Shown: positions 49,288 to 54,339 of the stretch, piece after piece
Numbering within the stretch: the stretch's first letter is position 1
Layout: each line of letters opens with the position of its first letter
The notes under the pieces: model-generated
The model's input: the letters and a program-made list of their open reading frames with translations, nothing else
The model's database searches: none
What the model was told of the DNA's origin: nothing
Assembly: GCA_018830865.1 (NCBI GenBank)
Contig: JAHJRN010000016.1
Coordinates: 1-54,339 of the forward strand
Reading direction: 5' to 3'
DNA length: 54,339 nucleotides
Source: Patescibacteria group bacterium
Lineage (GTDB): Bacteria > Patescibacteriota > Patescibacteriia > 2-12-FULL-60-25
Program-made: the position numbers and the translations under genes

Positions 49288-49814
49288 TCGAAGCCACGCT
49301 CCTGTTCGACCATGATCATGCCTTCTTCGGCGAGATCGAGACGCATGGCGGCACGTTCCGCCACGCGATGCTTTCCGAGGCGGGGGAGCGTCGTCTCGAG
49401 TCGCATCTGCGCGAGTGGCAGGTGCGCGGCGTCCCGGTCCTGCGCGAGGTCGTGCGGTCGAACGTTTCGGGGCATCCGGTCGTGTTCTTCCAGGAGCGCG
49501 TGCAGGTCCGGACACAGGGATTCCTGCAGGCGGCACGCCAATGGTTCGAGAGCCACGGCATCGCGGCCATCACCGTGGACCGCGACGTCCTGCGCTGCTG
49601 GTCGCATATCGCACGCCTTCCGCTCGACCCGCGCGAACGGTTCCTCCTGCTCATCTCGTTGCGCGGTTCCCGTCGTGCGGACCTGCTCGCTTGCGAGAAG
49701 ACGCTCCTCGAAGCCGTGGAAGCCGCGGACGTCGGGCGCGAGAAGATGACGAAGGCCATCGGGAAGCTGTGGGACCGTGCCGCGAAGGAACTTGTCGCCA
49801 AGTTCGCGGCGTGA
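49284..49814 (+). CDS. Hypothetical protein, last gene of ftsEX operon
   Basis: A 176-residue protein of unknown function. MIEATLLFDHDHAFFGEIETHGGTF, WQVRGVPVLREVV, GHPVVFFQERVQVRTQGFLQAARQWFESHGIAAITV and a helical C-terminus are mainly soluble alpha/beta. There is no signal peptide or membrane span. It is the last gene before a palindromic repeat and tRNA-Gln. It overlaps the upstream unknown gene by ATGA, which implies co-translation. Confidence 0.65.
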   Translation: MIEATLLFDHDHAFFGEIETHGGTFRHAMLSEAGERRLESHLREWQVRGVPVLREVVRSNVSGHPVVFFQERVQVRTQGFLQAARQWFESHGIAAITVDRDVLRCWSHIARLPLDPRERFLLLISLRGSRRADLLACEKTLLEAVEAADVGREKMTKAIGKLWDRAAKELVAKFAA

Positions 49815-49849
49815 GGCGACCCATTTGTTCCCTTGGAAATAGCCCGTCT

Positions 49850-49944
49850 TGTCATCCCGAGCGAGTCCGACGAGCCGAGGGAACGCTTCAGAACCCCAAA
49901 GGGTTTCCTCCGCTCGTCGCAGAGCCTCCTCGGTCGGAATGACA
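49850..49944. repeat. 95-base palindromic element, copy 1
   Basis: The ends tgtcat and atgaca are inverted; the arms are related through gagcgagtccgacgag and ctcgtcgcagagcctc. The whole 95 bases differ from 54095-54189 at only 5 positions by direct comparison. The flanking cttgtcat and atgacaag extend the arms to 49848-49946. Confidence 0.88.
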
Positions 49945-50018
49945 AGTGGAAACAACGATGTCTTGTCGTTGACGGAACACGGAAAACACGGCATGATGGC
50001 CGCGCTTTGACGCACCGG

Positions 50019-50092
50019 TCGGGGATCGTCTAATGGTAGGACAGCGGCCTTTGAAGCCGTGAATCATGGTTCGAATCCATGTCCCCGAGCCA
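50019..50092 (+). tRNA. tRNA-Gln (anticodon TTG)
   Basis: 74 bases: acceptor tcgggga pairs with tccccga, anticodon arm gcggc-ctttgaa-gccgt gives TTG, T arm catgg-ttcgaat-ccatg, discriminator G and encoded CCA at 50090-50092. Confidence 0.95.
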
Positions 50093-50098
50093 TGAACG

Positions 50099-50126
50099 CA
50101 CGGGCCGCCTCGCGGCCCGTGTTTTG
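50099..50126 (+). terminator. Rho-independent terminator after tRNA-Gln
   Basis: A 10-bp GC stem (cacgggccgc at 50099-50108, gcggcccgtg at 50112-50121) has a 3-base loop, followed by ttttg. Confidence 0.85.
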
Positions 50127-50213
50127 TTGACGTCGTTGCGCACGGGCGCAAAGATGGAAGCGTCGAATCTCGACATGTGGCGATGACCTTAAGAACGCAG
50201 TAACCAAGCGTGT

Positions 50214-50564
50214 ATGGACAATGTCTTCATTTGGATTGGAATCGTCGTCGGCAGTTTCGTCATGGGGCGCCTCCATCTCACGTCCGTTGTTCAGCAACAT
50301 GGGCCTGGAGACATCATCCAACAAAAGGCGTATCGACTCATGGACGGTTGGCGCTTGATCCTCGGCTATTTCATCGGTTACACGGTCGTCTATTATTTTC
50401 TCGATATACGCTGGGCTCACATAAGCCAGTCGCTCGACTGGAAGGCGAGTGATTTTGTCCTAGGGCTTTTGGCGTTAGTCGGGATTTTCGGTTGGTTGTC
50501 GCACGCCGTGAGGAATGTCACGGAAGGGATCAATGCCATCATCACGCGAGTTCTGGAAAAATGA
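50214..50564 (+). CDS. Small membrane protein, unknown
   Basis: A 116-residue protein with hydrophobic stretches at about residues 4-17 (VFIWIGIVVGSFVM), 45-63 (WRLILGYFIGYTVVYYFLD) and 80-97 (DFVLGLLALVGIFGWLS), and a C-terminal helix. No family is recognised. Base composition is lower in GC than the neighbours, and the gene lies alone between tRNA-Gln and the ICMT-like gene, so it may be newly acquired. No clear ribosome binding site or -10 box is seen before the start. Confidence 0.6.
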   Translation: MDNVFIWIGIVVGSFVMGRLHLTSVVQQHGPGDIIQQKAYRLMDGWRLILGYFIGYTVVYYFLDIRWAHISQSLDWKASDFVLGLLALVGIFGWLSHAVRNVTEGINAIITRVLEK

Positions 50565-50581
50565 ACGTAGGGTGGGACGAA

Positions 50582-50590
50582 TGGTAGAAT
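50582..50590 (+). promoter_or_regulatory. Extended -10 promoter, leaderless type
   Basis: TGGTAGAAT: TGn plus TAGAAT (50585-50590), 6 bases before the ATG at 50597. Confidence 0.6.
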
Positions 50591-50596
50591 AACGGC

Positions 50597-51280
50597 ATGG
50601 AACAGCACGCGCTCCGCAGACTGAAGATGAAGATGGCGCTCCTGTTGCCGCTGTCGTTCGTTGTGCTCGGTCTGTTCCTCGGACTGTCCGCGGGCACCAT
50701 CTGGTTCTGGCAGGGGTGGCTCTTCTGCGCCGTCCTCTTCGTGCCCCTGCTGTTCGTCATGTCCTATTTCCTCAAGGCCTCGCCTGAGTTCCTGGAGCGG
50801 AGGATGAAGTACGCGGAGAAGGAGAAGGAACAGCGGTGGATCATCGCCGTCACGAACGTCTTTTTCCTCGTCGGACTCGTCCTTCCGGGATTGGATTATC
50901 GGTACGGATGGTCGTCCGTGCCGGTCTGGATGATCCTCGCGGCCGATGTGGTCGTCCTCATCGGTTATGCCCTCATCTTCCTGACGTTCAAGGAGAACGC
51001 CTTCGCCGGGCGGACTGTCGAGATCTTCGAGGGACAGAGGGTCATCGAGACCGGACCGTACGCCGTCGTGCGGCATCCCATGTATGCGGGAATCATCCCG
51101 ATGTTCCTCGGCATGCCCATCGCGCTCGGCTCGTTTGTCGCAATCATCCCGCTCATCCCGGTTTGCGGTCTCATTATCTTACGAACACTGAACGAGGAGG
51201 CTGTATTGCGTCGCGATTTGCCGGGATACGCTGCATACTGCACGAAGGTGCGGTACCGGTTGATACCGTCGGTGTGGTGA
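50597..51280 (+). CDS. ICMT/PEMT-like membrane methyltransferase
   Basis: A 227-residue membrane protein with 4-5 spans. The C-terminal half has the isoprenylcysteine carboxyl methyltransferase/PEMT signature: VIETGPYAVVRHPMYAGIIPMFLGMPIALGS (GPY-x-x-x-RHPxY), then LRTLNEEAVLRRDLPGYAAYCTKVRYRLIPSVW, which matches the family end (E-E-x-x-L, P-G-Y-x-x-Y). It uses SAM to methylate a lipid or small membrane substrate; which one is unknown. An extended -10 box 6 bases upstream suggests a leaderless mRNA. Confidence 0.85.
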   Translation: MEQHALRRLKMKMALLLPLSFVVLGLFLGLSAGTIWFWQGWLFCAVLFVPLLFVMSYFLKASPEFLERRMKYAEKEKEQRWIIAVTNVFFLVGLVLPGLDYRYGWSSVPVWMILAADVVVLIGYALIFLTFKENAFAGRTVEIFEGQRVIETGPYAVVRHPMYAGIIPMFLGMPIALGSFVAIIPLIPVCGLIILRTLNEEAVLRRDLPGYAAYCTKVRYRLIPSVW

Positions 51281-51337
51281 CCAGATACTTTCGCCGACGT
51301 TGACGCGGCCGACACGGGACGAGATGATAGGGGCGCT

Positions 51338-51847
51338 ATGAAACGTTTTTTCGCGTTGGTCGCCGCGTTCGCCGTCATGGGCGCGGGGTGCGTATCCGTC
51401 GACGTCATGACGAAAGGGGCGGCGGATGACGCGACGCCGGTGGTCGAGGAGACAATCGTGTCCGAGGCTGATGCGCTCGCCGTCGAGACGTCGTCGACCG
51501 AGTCGGTCGAGACGACGACGATGCCTGAACCTGTCCCGGCTGCGGAAGTACGGTTCACGGACGATGAACTGCGACTGGAAGCGCGCGAGCATGCGGACGG
51601 CGTAGTGCTCGAATGGACAGCTTCGAGCGCCGAGGTGTTCGAAGGTTATAAGGTCGTCCGCTCGGAGACCGACGCGTTGCCGTGGTATCCGAAAGACGGC
51701 GCGGTCGCGTTCCTGCCGAACCGCGAGACCCTCACGTATCTCGACGCAGACGCCGAACACGGCGGGGTCTATCATTACCGCATCTGCGCGCTCGAGACGG
51801 ACGCTCCGCCGACGTGCGGCAACGTCGTCAACGTCGAGCGTCCGTGA
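51338..51847 (+). CDS. Lipoprotein with fibronectin III-like domain
   Basis: A 169-residue exported lipoprotein. MKRFFALVAAFAVMGAGC is a lipoprotein signal with lipobox AGC (Cys18). A Thr/Glu/Val-rich, probably disordered linker (residues 25-68) follows, then a beta-rich domain EAREHADGVVLEWTASSAEVFEGYKVVRSE, with YLDADAEHGGVYHYRICALE, as in fibronectin type III. Two Cys in the last part (RICAL, PTCGN) could form a disulfide. It would sit outside the membrane. It is convergent with dsbB, with one base between the stops. Confidence 0.75.
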   Translation: MKRFFALVAAFAVMGAGCVSVDVMTKGAADDATPVVEETIVSEADALAVETSSTESVETTTMPEPVPAAEVRFTDDELRLEAREHADGVVLEWTASSAEVFEGYKVVRSETDALPWYPKDGAVAFLPNRETLTYLDADAEHGGVYHYRICALETDAPPTCGNVVNVERP

Positions 51848-51848
51848 A

Positions 51849-52301
51849 TCACGCCTTCTTCGTCGTGAGTTTCCGATAGATGAGGAGACAGGCGAGGATG
51901 GCGACGAACCCGAGCAGCGACATCATCGGGATGGAGATGAACCCGAAGAGTTCGTAGTATTTCGTGGAACACGACACCTCGATGGTGCAGGGCTGGAGTT
52001 TCTGCGGGATGAAGCCGTGGTAGAGGAGGTTGTGGTAGGCGGCGATGAGGAGGCCGACGATGACGGTCGGCAGGCCGTAGATCCAGACGCGCGTGTCCTC
52101 GAGCAGGACGCCGACCGCGACGATGAAGATGAGCGGGTACATGGCGATGCGCTGGTACCAGCACAGGACGCACGGCGGGAACTTCATGATGTCGCTGAAG
52201 TAGAGACTGCCGAGCGTCGCCGCGAGGGCGATGCCGAACGCGACGTAGAGGTACGTCTGCGGGTGCTTGATGAGGCGTGTGATGGGGTTCATAGGATTCA
52301 T
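51849..52301 (-). CDS. dsbB: Disulfide bond formation protein DsbB
   Basis: A 150-residue protein with four membrane spans. Cys44-V-L-Cys47 after IMKFPP is the quinone-side redox pair (PPCVLCWYQRIAMYPL is a firm DsbB signature); Cys105 and Cys111 in the second outer loop (PCTIEVSC) are the pair that reoxidises DsbA. It should pass electrons from an exported thiol oxidase to quinone or another acceptor. The DsbA-like gene at 53417 is the expected partner. The ATG at 52301 overlaps the Smr gene stop (ATGA); a start at 52292 is also possible. Confidence 0.92.
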   Translation of the reverse strand: MNPMNPITRLIKHPQTYLYVAFGIALAATLGSLYFSDIMKFPPCVLCWYQRIAMYPLIFIVAVGVLLEDTRVWIYGLPTVIVGLLIAAYHNLLYHGFIPQKLQPCTIEVSCSTKYYELFGFISIPMMSLLGFVAILACLLIYRKLTTKKA

Positions 52302-52624
52302 TTCCGTGCGAGGGCCGCATAGGTGACGGCGCCGGCTTGGGTCGGTGCATTCGAGCCGCGCCAGTATTCGACGAGCTGATGTGTGGAGAGGAGCGCTTCG
52401 ACGGCCTTTCGGAGCTTCTGTTCGCCTCGGCCATGGATGATCTTCACGACCTCGGTCCCGGCCATGAATTCCGTGTCGAGAGACGCGTCGAGCGCGTCGG
52501 TCGCTTCGCGGATAGTCATGCCATGCAGGTCCACTGACGCGCACTCGCCACCGAGCTCCGCCCCGAAGACAGCCGCCTCATGTTCGGAAAGTTCCTGCAT
52601 GGGTTCCGTCGGGCGTTCCGGCAT
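52298..52624 (-). CDS. Smr-domain protein
   Basis: A 108-residue protein made mainly of one Smr domain (the MutS2 C-terminal type): ASVDLHGMTIREATDALDASLD and VVKIIHGRGEQKLRKAVEALL, with D-L-H-G and H-G-(R/K)-G. Smr domains have nicking or RNA endonuclease activity. A longer start at 52636 lies inside the extended -10 box that serves this gene, so it would not be transcribed; I use 52624 (MPERPTEPMQ). It is read leftward with dsbB. Confidence 0.85.
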   Translation of the reverse strand: MPERPTEPMQELSEHEAAVFGAELGGECASVDLHGMTIREATDALDASLDTEFMAGTEVVKIIHGRGEQKLRKAVEALLSTHQLVEYWRGSNAPTQAGAVTYAALARK

Positions 52625-52634
52625 ACCGCGAGTC

Positions 52635-52644
52635 ATGCTAGCAT
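52635..52644. promoter_or_regulatory. Palindromic divergent extended -10 (ATGCTAGCAT)
   Basis: The 10-base palindrome gives TGCTAGCAT on both strands: plus strand with the ATG at 52651, 6 bases beyond, and minus strand with the ATG at 52624, 10 bases beyond. Both genes would be leaderless or nearly so from one shared box. Confidence 0.6.
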
Positions 52645-52650
52645 GAAGCT

Positions 52651-53268
52651 ATGAGGTTGGAAACGCTGCTGAAGAAGCCGGAACACCGGCTTGCGGGGTT
52701 CATGGGTGCGCTTCTGCTCGCCGCGGTCTACGGTGTTTTTTTGATGGTAGGAGGTCCGACGCTATCGGAGGTATCGGAGGTTGGGGAGGAGATTGTCGAA
52801 CCGCCCGTCGTCGTCACGACATCGACGCCGGTCGTGGAAGCAAATGCGACCGTCACGCGGGTCGTGGACGGGGATACGTTCCACGTGACATTCGACGCGG
52901 AGCCGGGCGATTGGACTATCCGCATGCTGGGCGTCGATACGCCGGAGACCGTGGATCCGCGTAAAGAAGTGCAATGCATGGGCAAGGAAGCGTCCGATTT
53001 CATGAAAGGGCTCCTGACGGGCAGGCGCGTGCGCCTCGAGGCGGATGTGCAGGCGGATGAGCGTGACAAGTACGACCGGCTCCTGCGCAACGTCCTCCTC
53101 GAAGACGGGACCGACGTGAACGCGTTGCTCGTCCGTCAGGGCTATGCGCATGCCTATCTCTCGTTCCCGCTCGCGCCCGAACGCAAGGTCGAGCTCCGTG
53201 ATTTGCAGGAGCAGGCGAAAGCGGATACGGTCGGTCTGTGGAATCCGGAGAGTTGTCCGGTCCGATAA
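52651..53268 (+). CDS. Membrane-anchored thermonuclease (SNase-like)
   Basis: A 205-residue exported protein with an N-terminal anchor (LAGFMGALLLAAVYGVFLMV, residues about 14-33). The nuclease domain has VTRVVDGDTFHV, WTIRMLGVDTPETVDP (Arg and Glu of the staphylococcal nuclease active site), GKEASDFMKGLL, DKYDRLLRNVLLEDG (second Arg) and VNALLVRQGYAHAYL. It should cut DNA or RNA outside the cell in a calcium-dependent way; nucleotide scavenging is a likely use for a reduced organism (inference). The leaderless promoter is shared with the Smr gene. Confidence 0.92.
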   Translation: MRLETLLKKPEHRLAGFMGALLLAAVYGVFLMVGGPTLSEVSEVGEEIVEPPVVVTTSTPVVEANATVTRVVDGDTFHVTFDAEPGDWTIRMLGVDTPETVDPRKEVQCMGKEASDFMKGLLTGRRVRLEADVQADERDKYDRLLRNVLLEDGTDVNALLVRQGYAHAYLSFPLAPERKVELRDLQEQAKADTVGLWNPESCPVR

Positions 53269-53278
53269 TTCAAAACAT

Positions 53279-53393
53279 GTCATCCTGAGGGAAGTCGGAG
53301 CGACGAAGGACCTTCCAGACAACCCCTCTGCCGAGAGTATCCGAAAGACGTGACGAAATAATCGGAAGTTTCTTCGTCGGACTCAGAATGACA
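53279..53393. repeat. Palindromic intergenic element
   Basis: The ends tgtcatcctgag (53279-53290) and ctcagaatgaca (53382-53393) are inverted at 11 of 12 positions. Inner arms gacgaag (53302-53308) and cttcgtc (53372-53378) pair. It has the same ends (tgtcat, atgaca) as the 95-base family but a different middle. Confidence 0.75.
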
Positions 53394-53416
53394 ATCATGT
53401 ATCACTCGAATCGGAT

Positions 53417-54085
53417 ATGATATTCTGCTCCCTTTCGCCACTGCATAAAAAAATCCTCGTCCTCATCGCCATCGTCCTCATCGGCGTGGGTGTCTTCATC
53501 CTGATGAAGCCGAAGCCGGCGACGGACGTGCCTGAATCGGTGACGGTCGAAGTCTCGCAGGAGGTGATGACGATGCTCGCGTCGCCGACCGCACCGACTG
53601 AAGGGCCGACCACCGCCAAGGTCATGGTCACGGAGTTCCTCGACTACCAGTGCGAGGGATGTATGCAGTTCCAGCCCACGATGGACCGTGTCCGCGAGAC
53701 CTATCAAGGCCGCGTCCGGTTCGTCGTCCGTCATTTCCCGCTCGTGGAGGGGCATTCCTTCTCCAAAGGCGCGGCTATCGCGGCGACATGCGCGGACCGT
53801 CAGGGGGAGTTCTTCGGTTATTCCTCGACGCTGTTTGCTCACCAGGATGCGCTCGCGCGGACGGACCTCGAAGGATACGCGGCGGAGCTCGGTCTCGACG
53901 AGGCATCGTTCGTCGCATGTCTCGACGACGTATCGGTCGCCGAGCAGGTGATGGCGGACCGTCGCGACGGCCAGTCGCTCGGCGTGCGGCAGACGCCGAC
54001 GATCTTCCTGAACGACGCCATGCTCTCGGGCATCCCGTCGGAAGAGGAATTCCGCTCGCTCATCGACGGGATGCTGGAACGGTAG
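53417..54085 (+). CDS. DsbA-family thioredoxin-fold protein, membrane-anchored
   Basis: A 222-residue protein. An N-terminal anchor (ILVLIAIVLIGVGVFIL) is followed by a linker and a thioredoxin-fold domain: VMVTEFLDYQCEGCMQFQP with the redox pair Cys79-E-G-Cys82, VRFVVRHFPLVEGHSFSKGAAIA, ADRQGEFFGYSSTLF and GVRQTPTIFLND with the cis-proline. It should oxidise or isomerise exported disulfides and be recharged by DsbB (51849-52301). A TGATATTCT extended -10 sequence at 53418-53426 overlaps the proposed start, so a shorter start from a CTG near 53441 is possible. Confidence 0.88.
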   Translation: MIFCSLSPLHKKILVLIAIVLIGVGVFILMKPKPATDVPESVTVEVSQEVMTMLASPTAPTEGPTTAKVMVTEFLDYQCEGCMQFQPTMDRVRETYQGRVRFVVRHFPLVEGHSFSKGAAIAATCADRQGEFFGYSSTLFAHQDALARTDLEGYAAELGLDEASFVACLDDVSVAEQVMADRRDGQSLGVRQTPTIFLNDAMLSGIPSEEEFRSLIDGMLER

Positions 54086-54094
54086 GGGATTTTT

Positions 54095-54189
54095 TGTCAT
54101 CCCGAGCGAGTCCGACGAGCCGAGGGAACCCTTCAGGACCACAAAGGGATTCCTCCGCTCGTCGCAGAGACTCCTCGGTCGGAATGACA
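54095..54189. repeat. 95-base palindromic element, copy 2
   Basis: Near-identical (5 mismatches in 95) to the copy at 49850-49944, with inverted ends tgtcat and atgaca. The last 12 bases are followed by a second partial copy of its end (ggaatgacagat at 54181 and again at 54195), a short tandem repeat. Confidence 0.88.
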
Positions 54190-54225
54190 GATTCGGAATG
54201 ACAGATAAGGATCGGCACTGTTCGG

Positions 54226-54339
54226 TTATTGGTTGATAACTTGAGGTGAGACTTGGAGTAACAGCTCGTTCACGAGCAGCTCCATCGAAGTATCTGATTT
54301 GATGCCACGTCGTGTCTTAAACCGCGCCTCGACCTGACC
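54226..54339 (-). CDS. C-terminal end of an unknown gene entering from the right edge
   Basis: On the minus strand, a frame is open from the window edge (54339) to a TAA at 54228-54226, giving 37 residues such as KTRRGIKSDTSMELLVNELL. It is helical and charged and unlike any family I can name. It is clearly less GC-rich than the rest of the window. The call is tentative because only the tail is seen. Confidence 0.4.
   Translation of the reverse strand, partial: GQVEARFKTRRGIKSDTSMELLVNELLLQVSPQVINQ

Noticed and set aside
27857-54189. Possible CRISPR array from the repeated palindromes
   Set aside because: The repeats are dispersed kilobases apart with no regular spacers and no cas genes.
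1-54339. Recoded UGA (glycine), as in some CPR lineages
   Set aside because: UGA works as a stop at many ATGA overlaps and at gene ends where the protein families also end.
1-54339. Insertion sequence or prophage
   Set aside because: No transposase, integrase or phage structural gene was found, despite dispersed palindromes.

Overview
The window is a GC-rich (about 60% by eye), very densely packed bacterial chromosome segment. Most neighbouring genes overlap by the 4-base ATGA stop/start or lie 1-5 bases apart, and there is no sign of phage, plasmid or transposase genes. UGA works as a stop throughout, three tRNA genes encode their own CCA, and division and wall genes (FtsE/FtsX, a DivIC/FtsB-like protein, a MurE-like ligase, RlpA) are mixed with a very large surface-glycan locus. 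Small proteins with reduced domain sets (a MurE without its N-terminal domain, a CofE-like protein with no other F420 gene nearby, a SurA_N-only protein) and dispersed palindromic repeats fit a Patescibacteria/CPR-type genome. That placement is inference and was not checked by phylogeny.

Region 1 (1-39,278) is a polysaccharide or glycoprotein-glycan locus. It holds glycosyltransferases of the GT2 and GT1/GT4 types, three multi-membrane GT-C-like or unknown proteins, SAM methyltransferases, a radical SAM protein, two asparagine-synthase-type amidotransferases, a Wzx-like flippase, a polyprenyl-phosphate sugar phosphotransferase that could prime the glycan, a GtrA-like protein and a DUF2304 protein. 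Nucleotide-sugar enzymes include two non-hydrolysing UDP-GlcNAc 2-epimerases, a UDP-sugar 6-dehydrogenase, several extended SDR epimerases/decarboxylases, and a Gfo/Idh oxidoreductase, hexapeptide acyltransferase and DegT aminotransferase set. Together these resemble the route to 2,3-diacetamido-2,3-dideoxy uronic acids, with the AsnB proteins as candidate uronic-acid amidases. Two architectures stand out: a FemAB/GNAT-like domain fused to a DegT-type aminotransferase domain (12508-13956), and a 1153-residue membrane domain + methyltransferase + GT4 fusion with an AT-rich seam (21452-24913).

Region 2 (39,286-49,814) is a housekeeping envelope block: CDP-alcohol phosphatidyltransferase, MurE-like ligase, bacterial PH-domain membrane protein, DivIC-like protein, SurA_N-like protein, tRNA-Gly, a CphA-like ATP-grasp ligase, a YhhQ-type transporter, a CofE-like ligase, tRNA-Thr, RlpA-like protein, FtsE, FtsX and two unknown genes.

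Region 3 (49,815-54,339) has tRNA-Gln, small membrane proteins, an ICMT/PEMT-like methyltransferase, a lipoprotein, DsbB, an Smr protein, an anchored thermonuclease-like protein, a DsbA-like thioredoxin-fold protein and the end of an unknown gene.

Two genome-wide habits are visible. First, palindromic dispersed repeats occur in intergenic gaps, and two reach into coding sequence: one inside a GT4 gene and one forming the C-terminus of the UDP-sugar dehydrogenase. Second, many transcription units start with a (usually extended) -10 box placed 6-10 bases before the start codon, which predicts leaderless mRNAs; three such boxes are shared between divergent genes.
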